A DNA stretch of 32,068 nucleotides, from positions 1 through 32,068 of the forward strand of contig JAGOKN010000028.1 of the NCBI GenBank assembly GCA_017994575.1. Reading direction: 5' to 3'. The stretch comes from Nitrosomonas sp. GTDB taxonomy: Bacteria > Pseudomonadota > Gammaproteobacteria > Burkholderiales > Nitrosomonadaceae. The notes beneath the pieces are model-generated. The model was not told the origin of the DNA, ran no database searches, and was given only the letters and a program-made list of their open reading frames with translations. Every line of letters starts with the position of its first letter. Position 1 is the first letter of the stretch. Both the position numbers and the translations under genes were made by a program. Shown here one piece after another: positions 8,101 to 15,684 of this stretch.

Positions 8101-8421
8101 TCTGAAGCGCGACAGTACGGAATGATCCGGCACATCGTCTTCCAATGATAATCCCAGAAATCGCATCACGTGAAGATTCGAGTTCGCCATATCTTCCGCC
8201 GACTCATCGCTTAAACCACCATTCCAGATGCCTACCAACAGTATCTTGAATAGCAGCAATCCCGAATAAGCCGGACGACCTGCAGCATCCGATACCGGAG
8301 CGTAATATACTGCGATCGCTTCCTCTATCGGGTTCCAGTCGATCAATTGATCAATTTGCTTCAGGAAATTCCCTTTACGGGTGCGACGGATTACATCGTA
8401 TTCCGAGAAACTCATATCCAA
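5194..8421 (-). CDS. Chimera: IS5 transposase N-terminus + PAS-GGDEF-PAS-GGDEF-EAL
   Basis: A single open frame of 1075 residues. Residues 1-154 are the N-terminal domain of an IS5-type transposase (DUF772-like, with KILLVGIWNGGLSDE and SRFRTRL). Residues 155-501 are PAS, GGDEF (motif at 373-377) and a 30-residue stump of an EAL domain. Residues 502-1075 are a second PAS, GGDEF (720-724) and a complete EAL domain with EALMRW (847-852), NISARQ, DDFGTGYSSL (967-976), LKID and VAEGVE. By family knowledge, GGDEF domains make cyclic di-GMP and EAL domains degrade it. The key residues look intact in all three, while the usual RxxD inhibitory site before GGDEF is absent (GKED). There is no membrane segment, so it should be cytoplasmic. 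The last codons and the stop come from the neighbouring IS remnant. Whether the chimera is expressed from the transposase start is unknown. Confidence 0.8.
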   Translation of the reverse strand: MDMSFSEYDVIRRTRKGNFLKQIDQLIDWNPIEEAIAVYYAPVSDAAGRPAYSGLLLFKILLVGIWNGGLSDESAEDMANSNLHVMRFLGLSLEDDVPDHSVLSRFRTRLTAAHAWDKLLARVNEQIQMHDIMVRKDWHVDTSITQNQRKPKIKHSIVELERPSGRDMVATALLRQIINLVPYFIFAKDAEGTFVLANECVARAYGTTVTQLEGKKDVDFAKSAEEVENFRRDDAEVMRTGMPKTIEEKMTDAENNVHLLAITKIPFAFPDPSSPCVLSLCIDITERRRAEQRIEFLAHHDPLTGLANRIKLGTTLDCLIGAGRPFALLLIDLDHFKTINDSLGHAIGDAYLIGIARRIESAVGKEDTVCRTGGDEFVVVLPDADAVRAQTFTDQLLDSIREPVESVDLTLTGSCSIGIALYPEHGVSADMLMRYADCALYVVRDAGRNTSTFFTDQIERVAKRKLELYHGLKSDEMQQVDQPIVSVASDRMVDIEALITRHSIVELERPPGPDMVDAALLRQVIDLIPYFIFAKDAEGTYVLANECVARAYGTTVAQLEGKKDADFEKSAVETANFRRDDSEVMRTGMPKTIEEKMTDAENNVHLLATTKIPFAFPDPSSPCILGLCIDITEQRRAEQHIEFLAYHDPLTGLANRIQLGTTLDCLIGAGRPFALLFIDLDHFKTINDSLGHAIGDAYLIGIARRLESAVGKEDTVYRTGGDEFVVVLPDVDAARAQTFTDQLLGSINEPVESADLTLTGSCSVGIALYPEHGDSADLLMRHADCALYVAKDVGRNTSMFFTDQIESVAKRKLELYHGLKSAIQLDEIWQVYQPIVSAASGRIIGVEALMRWTSGKLGPVSPAEFIPLAESTGLIESLGNWTMIEACRAQVQLAQQGLDLYMAVNISARQLLSQDFEATLRRTCNAEGGDLTRLVIEVTEGIFLTDLDHVIDILRSLSRSGVSVSVDDFGTGYSSLSYLRKLPIATLKIDRAFVTNCTSIFEDASIVRTILAMAQSLRLSVVAEGVENEDQAAFLRAEGCQSLQGYLYARPMALDDLQRSPLLVGDGARGGDLVK
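5869..7959 (-). repeat. Tandem duplication of a PAS-GGDEF unit (~1.04 kb period)
   Basis: The unit beginning with codons for HSIVELERP occurs at 7959 and again at 6918 (reading leftwards), a period of 1041 bp. Copy 1 spans about 6919-7959 and copy 2 about 5869-6918, after which copy 2 continues into the full EAL domain. The two copies are nearly identical over long stretches. Copy 1 has lost four codons near its end (KSDEMQQV against KSAIQLDEIWQV) and stops inside the EAL domain. Confidence 0.9.
7960..8421 (-). mobile_element. IS5-type transposase 5' fragment
   Basis: These 154 codons encode the start of an IS5-family transposase and have base composition like the surrounding genome, unlike the GC-rich cyclic-di-GMP part that follows. 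The frame passes straight into the PAS module after QNQRKPKIK, where an intact transposase would go on to its DDE catalytic domain. The upstream 277 bp (8422-8698) contain no gene; the far end of the element could lie there but was not identified. Confidence 0.7.
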
Positions 8422-8656
8422 TCACTTCAATACCGCTGTTTTAAAACATTATTGTAACACCAGATTCTATAATTGAGGGGATGGCCGTGCAAAAATCTCA
8501 TAACGTGTCCGCAATGACGATCTTAGGATAATAGCCGTAACGTTTTTTTGCAGGCATCAATTTGCGCTTAAAGATCATGGCCTTGACCAGATCAAGCTAA
8601 ATTGACTGATTACAACTTATTTCAAACAGAATCTTCGTTAGAGAAAAGATTCCAGT

Positions 8657-8688
8657 TTGTGCCCACCGCAGAGTCTGGGCGGGCACAA
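8657..8688 (-). terminator. Terminator of the tandem-domain gene
   Basis: Arms TTGTGCCCACC (8657-8667) and GGCGGGCACAA (8678-8688) form an 11-bp stem with one G-U pair and a 10-base loop. On the minus strand it is followed by a T-rich run (TCTTTTC). It lies about 10 bp beyond the stop codon of the leftward gene. Confidence 0.65.
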
Positions 8689-8698
8689 TTTTCTAGCG

Positions 8699-10951
8699 CT
8701 ATATCAACTCACGCTCATAAGCCGATATGATTTCAATGATAGTCGATCCTGCGGTCAATGCTTTGGAAACGTCATCCGTTTCGCCCGCTTCCCTCAAATC
8801 CTGCAATGCATTTTGCATTTTTACTCGTTCAAGGGAACCCAAACGTAATTCCAAATCGGGCAAGAAGATGTTGATATACAGGGACACTCTTTCTGAAGCC
8901 AGCAGAGCCTGGTTTTTATCGGCACCAAATGTCGCCCCGATCACACTAACATTACGGTTGATCTGACCAATAATTCCTTTACTGACCTCACTCACGATTT
9001 CATTAGCGACTACATTCGCCATGTCACCGGTTAATTGCGTTTTGATACGATTGCTTCCCGCAGGATTATCCTGAGCAATGAGTCCTTCGACGATACGATA
9101 GAAAAACTCACCTTCAATCTGTTTTTCTCTTGCTTCAGTAACATCGGCATCGCGATCATCAATGATTCCTTCCACTTCGCGCAGTACCCCGATCAGATAG
9201 CTTCTCACCAAAGGAATAATGATATTTTCCCGTGCGATTGCAAGATTCAAACGATCATCGGTATTTGCTTTGCTTAATGCCTGTCTTCCTTGTACAAATG
9301 CCAGTGTAATTTGATCATCCAGATCCGGATTAGTCCCCGATTGCAGAGTTTGTCTATCTTCTGTTAGGACTTTATTTTCCCTGCCTGCAGTACCAGTAAT
9401 GGCCGAGTAAGCAGCATTGGCTCTATCCCACTCCAGTTCCAATTCACTGGTCGAAAGGCTATCAAAACCATCATTGACTAGCGTTATTCGGTTATAGACT
9501 ACGAGCGCAAAAACGCGTTGCAATGATTTATCGATAATCTGCGCTGCAAATGCAACTTCGTTGCCACTTTTGATAGATTCAATGGCCGCCGTAACATCCG
9601 CGTTTATTGATAGACCGTAGACTTGATCAGCAATCTGCGTCAGTTGTTGCAAATCTCCAGCATAGGCAGCAGCAATAGCTTGCCCATCGACCGTCGCTTG
9701 TCCACGCAATTCCCCTATCGTCTTAAAACTTGAAACAGCGTTATCAATCAGCGCTGTGCTAGTGGTAGCGCTATATTTAACTAAGTTCAGCTCAACTTCG
9801 TAGCTATCCAGAATCGCTGAAATGACATTGCGTGCTTCTTCAGATTTAGGCACGCTATTTTCACTACTTGCGCTTTGTAGATTGCTGAGCGCGGTTTCCA
9901 AATTTGAACGAGTATCTGCATCTAAACGCAACTCCAGATCAGGCAGAAGAATTTTGGCAAAAGCTACTGCTCCTGAAGCCTCTGCCATCGCTTGCACACG
10001 ATTAACACCAATATTTTCCGCTTGCCCATTCATCTCACCTTTAACCCTGCCAATCAATCCCTTACTTAATTCACTGACTATCTCGTCGGCCACCACATCG
10101 GAAACGTTTCCTGCCAATTGAGCTTTAATCAGCGCATTGCCTGTTGGATTATCGCGCGCAACCAATGATTCGATGATACGATAAAAAACTTCACCTTCTT
10201 TTAATTGAATCCGTGCAGTGATCAGATCCGAACTCCTATTTCCAATCACACCCCTAACTTCACGTAAAACTCCGATGTAATAAGCACGCGCTAATGCCAT
10301 TCTGGTGACATAACGCTCAACAGCAATCGTTGCAAAATCTTCAGTAGGATTGCTCTTATTCAGTGCTGTTCTAATGCGTGCAAATGATTCATTGATTTGA
10401 ACATCCAATCCTGGATTGCTGCCTTCTTCTATGAATTTTCTATCCGAACTCAGCACTTCATTAGACCTAGCAGTCGTTCCAGAGATGGCCTGAAAGGCCG
10501 CTTCAGTCTCATCCAGCAATTGGATTAACGTAGCGGATGTCGCCGATTCAAATTGATCTCGTATTGCTGTTATACGATTAAAAAAACTTTGATAAAAAAC
10601 ACGTTGCAAAGTCTTATCTACCACCTGGGCTGCCAGGCTTGGTTCGTTCCCACTCTTGATCTCTTCAATCGCAGCCAGAATATCACTATCCAGTTGCAAG
10701 GAATTCCCTTCATCAATCTCTACCACAAGGCTTTGAAGAGCGCCCGCATAAGCATTGGCGATTGCATCACCATTAATTGGTGTTTCTTTGCGCAATGTTC
10801 CAATGGTTTGGAAAGCAGTCACAGCAGTTTGAATTGTTTGGATATCGGAAGCTGCAAACACGCTCGCATTACCCATCGAAAACGCAATAAAAAACAAACC
10901 CATCGTCAGCGCCTTACTCAATGAGTTTACAAGCCACTTTAATAAGAACAT
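8699..10951 (-). CDS. Fur-controlled exported protein with two homologous domains
   Basis: The protein is 750 residues from the ATG at 10951, chosen because AGAAAGGAG (10961-10969) lies nine bases upstream; an upstream in-frame start at 10981 would overlap the promoter. Residues 1-33 form a signal peptide ending near VFA. The mature part consists of two clearly homologous, mostly helical domains, about 36-388 and 398-750. Both contain IGVLREVxGxI (near 226 and 587), EGExFYRIxExLxAxDNP (near 252 and 613), SGNExxxAAQ and FLPDLELRL or LLPDLELRL. I do not recognise the family. It lacks the GxHxxE motif of imelysin/EfeO-type iron proteins, has no heme-attachment motif and has almost no cysteine. 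A near-perfect Fur box covers its promoter, and a siderophore receptor gene lies just upstream on the same strand. A periplasmic or surface role in iron limitation is inferred; the molecular function is unknown. Confidence 0.8.
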   Translation of the reverse strand: MFLLKWLVNSLSKALTMGLFFIAFSMGNASVFAASDIQTIQTAVTAFQTIGTLRKETPINGDAIANAYAGALQSLVVEIDEGNSLQLDSDILAAIEEIKSGNEPSLAAQVVDKTLQRVFYQSFFNRITAIRDQFESATSATLIQLLDETEAAFQAISGTTARSNEVLSSDRKFIEEGSNPGLDVQINESFARIRTALNKSNPTEDFATIAVERYVTRMALARAYYIGVLREVRGVIGNRSSDLITARIQLKEGEVFYRIIESLVARDNPTGNALIKAQLAGNVSDVVADEIVSELSKGLIGRVKGEMNGQAENIGVNRVQAMAEASGAVAFAKILLPDLELRLDADTRSNLETALSNLQSASSENSVPKSEEARNVISAILDSYEVELNLVKYSATTSTALIDNAVSSFKTIGELRGQATVDGQAIAAAYAGDLQQLTQIADQVYGLSINADVTAAIESIKSGNEVAFAAQIIDKSLQRVFALVVYNRITLVNDGFDSLSTSELELEWDRANAAYSAITGTAGRENKVLTEDRQTLQSGTNPDLDDQITLAFVQGRQALSKANTDDRLNLAIARENIIIPLVRSYLIGVLREVEGIIDDRDADVTEAREKQIEGEFFYRIVEGLIAQDNPAGSNRIKTQLTGDMANVVANEIVSEVSKGIIGQINRNVSVIGATFGADKNQALLASERVSLYINIFLPDLELRLGSLERVKMQNALQDLREAGETDDVSKALTAGSTIIEIISAYERELI

Positions 10952-10992
10952 CACAAAAAACTCCTTTCTAAAATTATCCAAAGATAATAATA

Positions 10993-11021
10993 ATTATAAT
11001 GATAATCATTATTATTTACAA
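10993..11021 (-). promoter_or_regulatory. Promoter of the tandem-domain gene
   Basis: On the minus strand, -35 TTGTAA (11016-11021) and -10 TATAAT (10993-10998) are separated by exactly 17 bp. The Fur box fills the spacer and overlaps the -10, so Fur binding would exclude RNA polymerase. Confidence 0.65.
10995..11013. promoter_or_regulatory. Fur box, near-perfect
   Basis: TATAATGATAATCATTATT matches the Fur consensus GATAATGATAATCATTATC at 17 of 19 positions, differing only at the two ends. It is the best iron box in the window. It lies about 45 bp upstream of the start codon of the tandem-domain gene, inside that gene's promoter. Confidence 0.9.
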
Positions 11022-11114
11022 TTAAAAATTGGCACCTTGAATCAAACTACTTAATATCAGAGATCTCTATCAGTCATACACTTCAGTTGCTGATTTTAAT
11101 TACTTATATGTTTA

Positions 11115-13514
11115 CTAGAAATTAGCTATCAGATTAGCTCTGACTGCAATTGGAGATCCGGGTGTGATGTTGTTATTGTTATGCACCGATGCGAAGTAAT
11201 TGGTGTCAAACAAATTTTCAATATTCAATTGCGCGCGAACATTTTTCGTCAACTTGGCAAATAATGCCGCATCAACTCGCGTGAAATCGGGTATTTTGAC
11301 TGTATTATCCGTCGCAGCAAACATATCTCCCCGATAAATCACACCCAATGCTGCGCCTAGGCGAGGGGTAAAATCATATCGATTCCAAACTGAGAAAGTA
11401 TGACGCGGCAGCTCTGCAACCGACGCGCCTTTAAGTGCAGCAGGTGATTGAGTACTAGTAATTTCACCCACCTGATAAGCATATCCTCCCATCACGCTCC
11501 AGTTTGAAGTCAGTTGACCATTGAGACTAATCTCTATTCCTTCAGTGCGTTGACCTTTAGTTAAAAAAGAACGCGACGAGTCATTAGGATCGACCGTAAT
11601 GACATTAGTGCGATCCAGTTGAAACACGGCACCTGTCAAGGCTAGATCAGGGCGAATATCCCATTTAACTCCCGTCTCGAGTGTCGTAAATTTCTCAGGT
11701 TTGAGCACAGCAGTAGTAATATTTATGGATGTCAGTTGATCGCCTGCACGTGGAACATATGCCTGACTATAACTCACATAAAATGATACTGGCTCAAATG
11801 GTTTATAAATCAATCCAAAGCGGGGAGAAATCAAATCATCACTCGTTTTTAAGCGAGTTCTGTCTGCATTTTTCTGTTGAAAATCCACTTCGAATAAATC
11901 ATAGCGAACGCCAGCAATTAATTGCAGCTGCGGCAACAGCTCTATCTGATCTTGAATGTAGAGTGATGTGACATTAACAACGCTTTTATTATGAGCATCT
12001 TGATCGCCAGTCAAATAAGTAATCGGTACATTAGTGATCGGATTACTGACTGGAACACGCAGGCTGCCACTAGCAAAATTATTATTAAAGAAACCTGATT
12101 GCCGCTGGTTATGTGTCTCCTGACGCCCCACTTCGATACCTGCCATCAGCGTATGTGCAATTGGTCCTGTGTTCAGAGAGTAGAGTAAATTCGTTTGGTT
12201 GAATACATTCTCTCGCGTAGTTACGTTGCTATACGCCCCCAATGAAACCAGTCCGGAAAAAACCTGGCTATTTGCAAATATATTTTGATAGAACTTATCG
12301 TAAGTGGCATAGTTGGTCCGGTTTTGCAACGTAACTCCTGATTCGAATTTATGTTCGATCAATGAATTAAACGATAGCACATCGATATTTGCGTTACTTC
12401 GGCGAGGATCTCCAAAGAATTGGGATTCATGAACATTGACAGGTCGACCATTGAATGAAGGAATGCCTCGATCGGCAGTACGCTCATCATGAAACCGTTC
12501 CATGCCGGCAACTATCTTGGTGCGGTGCGTTGGTTTGATTGTGACAGTCGGAGATATACCCAGTCGCTCCATGCTAACGCCATCGCGGAAACTGCCGGCA
12601 TTCTCGTACAAGGCATTCAAACGTACTGCAGCCACGTCATTAATTGCATAACCGACATCGGCCGTCATTCTTTTTTGATTGAATGAACCGCCCTGGAAGG
12701 AAAATTCCTGAATAGGACTCCAATTGGCTTGCTTCGACACACGATTGATCACGCCACCAGAACCGCCACGACCAAAAATCATACCATTGGCCCCCTTCAG
12801 TACTTCAATGCGATCAATGTTATAAAGATCACGGAAAAATTCGGCATCATCTCGGATGCCGTCTACGAAGAAATCTCCTGTTGAACGATTGCCACGAAAC
12901 ACTAGTGCATCACGATTACCCTCACCCTGCGAAACACCAACACCAGGCACATAACGAACGGCATCTCCCAGACTTCGAATTGATTGGTCTTTAATTAATT
13001 CACTGGTTACAACTGATATGGATTGAGGCACATCACGCAACAGTGTATTGGTTTTTGTTGCCGAGCTAATACTTTCCACCGTATATCGATTAGTATTACT
13101 TGCAGTAATCTGGATGGAAGGCAATGTTGTCACTTTCACATCCTCTCCGGTAGCTGCAGACAATTCTGTAATCGCATATCCTTCATCTGTTTGAATGATT
13201 TGCAAACTCGAACCCACCAGCAATTGATCAAGTGCTTGCTTAACTTCGAATTGACCGGATAATCCTAGGGTTGCCCTTCCCTGCAACAGCGCAGAATCGA
13301 AGGCAAGTTTTATGCCTGCTTGCTGCGAGAACTGCTTCAGTGCATCTTGTAATGAAGTCGCTGGAATATTGTAGTTTCGCACGATTGGTGCGGTGTTATT
13401 TGGAGATTCAGCCCTACTTGGTTCAGGCAGGAGAAATATCAGGATGCTAAAACTAATTAATATTGTAAAGAAGCAAATATTTCTGGGAAAGCCAATAGAG
13501 TCACAGATAATCAT
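11115..13514 (-). CDS. TonB-dependent siderophore receptor with STN domain
   Basis: A 799-residue outer-membrane receptor. Residues 1-35 are a signal peptide. Residues about 47-108 are an STN domain (YNIPATSLQDALKQFSQQAG and onwards), the periplasmic signalling module of FecA/FpvA-type receptors. Next comes a plug domain with DVPQSISVVTSE, FVDGIRDDAEFFRD and IEVLKGANGMIFGRGGSGG. The rest is a 22-strand-type beta barrel ending in NLFDTNYF and a terminal Phe. The plug sequence resembles catecholate/hydroxamate siderophore receptors (Fiu/FhuE-like), but the ligand cannot be fixed. STN receptors normally signal to a FecR-type anti-sigma factor and a FecI-type sigma factor; neither gene is in the window. 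The start codon lacks a good ribosome binding site, although an in-frame stop directly upstream excludes a longer protein. TonB-ExbB-ExbD encoded at 14.5-16.4 kb would supply energy. Confidence 0.9.
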   Translation of the reverse strand: MIICDSIGFPRNICFFTILISFSILIFLLPEPSRAESPNNTAPIVRNYNIPATSLQDALKQFSQQAGIKLAFDSALLQGRATLGLSGQFEVKQALDQLLVGSSLQIIQTDEGYAITELSAATGEDVKVTTLPSIQITASNTNRYTVESISSATKTNTLLRDVPQSISVVTSELIKDQSIRSLGDAVRYVPGVGVSQGEGNRDALVFRGNRSTGDFFVDGIRDDAEFFRDLYNIDRIEVLKGANGMIFGRGGSGGVINRVSKQANWSPIQEFSFQGGSFNQKRMTADVGYAINDVAAVRLNALYENAGSFRDGVSMERLGISPTVTIKPTHRTKIVAGMERFHDERTADRGIPSFNGRPVNVHESQFFGDPRRSNANIDVLSFNSLIEHKFESGVTLQNRTNYATYDKFYQNIFANSQVFSGLVSLGAYSNVTTRENVFNQTNLLYSLNTGPIAHTLMAGIEVGRQETHNQRQSGFFNNNFASGSLRVPVSNPITNVPITYLTGDQDAHNKSVVNVTSLYIQDQIELLPQLQLIAGVRYDLFEVDFQQKNADRTRLKTSDDLISPRFGLIYKPFEPVSFYVSYSQAYVPRAGDQLTSINITTAVLKPEKFTTLETGVKWDIRPDLALTGAVFQLDRTNVITVDPNDSSRSFLTKGQRTEGIEISLNGQLTSNWSVMGGYAYQVGEITSTQSPAALKGASVAELPRHTFSVWNRYDFTPRLGAALGVIYRGDMFAATDNTVKIPDFTRVDAALFAKLTKNVRAQLNIENLFDTNYFASVHNNNNITPGSPIAVRANLIANF

Positions 13515-13553
13515 AAAGTGTTAAAACAAAAATATTCCTTTCCATTTTTCCCA

Positions 13554-13579
13554 AGACGAGATACAAAAAATTAATTTCC
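13554..13579 (-). promoter_or_regulatory. Candidate FecI/PvdS-type ECF sigma promoter
   Basis: On the minus strand, GGAAAT (13574-13579) and CGTCT (13554-13558) are separated by 15 bp, about 40 bp upstream of the receptor start codon. This resembles promoters used by iron-starvation ECF sigma factors (an AAAT-type -35 and a CGT-type -10). It fits the STN domain of the receptor. The rest of 13515-13835 shows no gene and no Fur box that I could recognise. Confidence 0.5.
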
Positions 13580-13835
13580 GAATGGATATTGAACAAAAAA
13601 CTACCTTTAATGATGCGGGATTAAAAAAGACCGTTTAACTGAAGTCGACAATACACAATTATTCAATTGATCCCACATCGGGTTCTTTTTGATAGACTTT
13701 TCATAAATAACCAGCGCTAATACTTCTCAGCACTATAACAGTAGAGATCGCATACTTAAATTTAGGTCATGATGCCAAGTAGTAAAAAGTCATGGGGATT
13801 CTGACTGATTCCTTTTGACAGGCCATCACTTCACA

Positions 13836-14042
13836 TTAACAAGTTGCCTGAGAAATAAATTTTTGCACTTGAGATTTTTGTACCAGCGTCTGGTCTAGAA
13901 CCTGTTTAGTATGACACGCACAAATACCACATTGCTCTGTAACTCCTAAACAAGCTTTCAAATCTCTCATACGATCAGCTCCCTGATGCACTGCTTCGCG
14001 AATCGCCCTTTCGGTTACTCCCTTGCAAACACATATATACAT
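13836..14042 (-). CDS. bfd: Bacterioferritin-associated ferredoxin
   Basis: A 68-residue [2Fe-2S] protein beginning MYICVCKGVTERAI, the typical Bfd start; a longer in-frame reading to 14075 adds only non-homologous residues. The four expected cluster ligands are Cys4, Cys6, Cys38 and Cys41 (CVC and CGIC), with extra cysteines at 31, 43 and 68. Bfd passes electrons to bacterioferritin heme so that stored ferric iron is reduced and released. It is induced by iron starvation, in line with the Fur box 70 bp upstream. No bacterioferritin gene is present here. Size and sequence fit the family well, apart from a slightly extended C-terminus. Confidence 0.92.
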   Translation of the reverse strand: MYICVCKGVTERAIREAVHQGADRMRDLKACLGVTEQCGICACHTKQVLDQTLVQKSQVQKFISQATC

Positions 14043-14111
14043 ATTCTGCGTCCTAAGATCTATAATTAAAATCAATCTTCTTTAATAAAATCAACCATCA
14101 AAGAATATAAT

Positions 14112-14130
14112 AGTAATGAGAATGATTCTT
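14112..14130. promoter_or_regulatory. Fur box of bfd
   Basis: AGTAATGAGAATGATTCTT matches the Fur consensus at 13 of 19 positions and shares its core TAATGAGAATGATTC with the box in front of the RTX gene. It directly follows the -10 element of the bfd promoter. Confidence 0.75.
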
Positions 14131-14131
14131 A

Positions 14132-14159
14132 ATTATACCAATCTCTTAATAAATTGCAA
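14132..14159 (-). promoter_or_regulatory. Promoter of bfd
   Basis: On the minus strand, -35 TTGCAA (14154-14159), a 16-bp spacer and -10 TATAAT (14132-14137), with the Fur box just downstream. The layout is the same as for the RTX gene. The remaining part of the gene-free stretch 14160-14434 shows nothing recognisable. Confidence 0.65.
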
Positions 14160-14434
14160 CAAAATAAATCCCTCTTCCAAATTCCGTTCTCGCTCCATAT
14201 CAACTCAATCACCAAGCAAATCTCATCCATTCAATACTTCCAGCTTCAATTCACACAGACTGTGAAAAACCGGAAAAATAGCTCAGTAGAAATAGAAAAA
14301 ATACTTAGATAGGAAACGAGAGGTATAAAAACCAATTATTTCCTGCATTGAAAAAATGAACAGATAGGCAGCTTCCAATGAGAAAAAGCAATATCGTTGC
14401 TGCATCATTTTCCAAGGCACGATGCACATAAATA

Positions 14435-14468
14435 AAAGCTATTCAAACTAAAATGCTTGAATAGCTTT
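14435..14468 (-). terminator. Terminator of the tonB-exbB-exbD operon
   Basis: Arms AAAGCTATTCAA (14435-14446) and TTGAATAGCTTT (14457-14468) form a perfect 12-bp stem with a 10-base loop. On the minus strand it is followed by TATTTATG. It lies about 32 bp after the exbD stop codon. Confidence 0.75.
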
Positions 14469-14500
14469 CATAAAGCAGCATATAAAAACCTTAACGACAC

Positions 14501-14920
14501 TTATTTTCCCGAAGGATCTGTAATAAATCCGATTCGCGCCATACCTGCCTTGGCAGCAATGCTCATAACCCGTGCGACATGCTCATAATGCGCCAGTTTG
14601 TCCGCGCGGATATGCAATTCTGTTTTTGGCGCCTGAGCTACTGTCGCGCCAAAACGAGAAGCCAATTGCTCTAATGCCGCAGGCTCACCATTCCAAAAAA
14701 GACTTCCATCTGCCCGAATAGCCAATTCAACGTGTTCAGGTTGGGTAATATTGGGAACACTTTCTGCCTTTGGCAAATCAATTTTGACGGAATGTGTCAG
14801 CAGCGGCGCTGTAATAATAAAAATTATTAACAATACCAACATGACATCCACCAATGGCACTACATTAATTTCTGCCATTGGCGCTTGACGACCGCTATCT
14901 TGCATACTACCGAATGCCAT
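14501..14920 (-). CDS. exbD: Biopolymer transport protein ExbD
   Basis: A 139-residue inner-membrane protein of the TonB energy-transducing complex. A short cytoplasmic head (AEINVVPLVDVMLVLLIIF, residues 16-34) leads into the single membrane helix, and Asp25 is the conserved protonatable residue of the ExbD/TolR family. The rest is the periplasmic domain. Its ATG overlaps the last base of the exbB stop codon, so the two are probably translationally coupled. It is the last gene of the operon and is followed by a hairpin terminator. Confidence 0.93.
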   Translation of the reverse strand: MAFGSMQDSGRQAPMAEINVVPLVDVMLVLLIIFIITAPLLTHSVKIDLPKAESVPNITQPEHVELAIRADGSLFWNGEPAALEQLASRFGATVAQAPKTELHIRADKLAHYEHVARVMSIAAKAGMARIGFITDPSGK

Positions 14921-15681
14921 TATTGTCGCCCCCTTTCATAGGCTGCATCAATCGTTGTTTCAGCAGTCGGCGAGGAAAAAGATCGCACCGAAGAATTTGA
15001 TTCATCATTATCCCCAACCGCAATCAGAACAAAAAGATCATGCGCAAAAGCTTCCAGACGCGCTAACCAAATGCGATTACGACGTACAAAGGCGTTATAA
15101 GCAAGTACCGCTGGGATAGCAACTGCCAATCCCAGCGCAGTCATGATCAACGCCTCTCCTACAGGACCAGCCACTTTATCTAATGTTCCCTGACCCGAAA
15201 GCCCAATCTGGATCAAGGCATGATAGATACCCCATACTGTCCCAAACAAACCAATATAAGGTGCCGCCGAACCTGCTGATGCAATCAGCGTCAACCCATT
15301 CTCAACACGGGTCGCTTCCTGATCGATACCATTACGCAAAGCACGCGTTAGAAACTCACTCGTACCACCTGCTGCAGCTAATTTATAAGAACTATGAATT
15401 TTAGAATCAGCTGCAGCATCAATTCCCAGCTTAGCGAGCGCTGCAAACGCATTATTTGGAGCAGTATTCTTAAACTCGACACTAACCGCTTGTAGCGAGT
15501 CAAAGCTCCAAAAATGTTTAATAAACGCCTCGGCGCGGCGCTTAGCAATATAGTTAGCAATACTCTTTGTGATGATCAGGTACCAGCTCGCTATTGAGAG
15601 TGATAACAGTAGCACTAGCACACTGATACCCACTTCATCAATTTGCGCGAGAAAGTGAGAAAAACCAAGTCCTGTTTCCAT
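14920..15681 (-). CDS. exbB: Biopolymer transport protein ExbB
   Basis: A 253-residue MotA/TolQ/ExbB-family proton-channel subunit. An N-terminal membrane helix lies at about residues 17-38. The family signature block LTLIASAGSAAPYIGLFGT lies at about 128-146, followed by two further helices including GEALIMTALGLAVAIPAVLAY. With ExbD it converts the proton gradient into motion of TonB. It begins four bases after the tonB stop codon and overlaps exbD by one base, so tonB-exbB-exbD is one operon. The C-terminal tail after the last helix is long and polar. Confidence 0.93.
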   Translation of the reverse strand: METGLGFSHFLAQIDEVGISVLVLLLSLSIASWYLIITKSIANYIAKRRAEAFIKHFWSFDSLQAVSVEFKNTAPNNAFAALAKLGIDAAADSKIHSSYKLAAAGGTSEFLTRALRNGIDQEATRVENGLTLIASAGSAAPYIGLFGTVWGIYHALIQIGLSGQGTLDKVAGPVGEALIMTALGLAVAIPAVLAYNAFVRRNRIWLARLEAFAHDLFVLIAVGDNDESNSSVRSFSSPTAETTIDAAYERGRQ

Positions 15682-15684
15682 TAA

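Noticed and set aside
9035-10924. Plus-strand ORFs of 80-123 codons within the tandem-domain gene
   Set aside because: Shadows of a 750-residue gene with signal peptide, duplicated domains, promoter and terminator.
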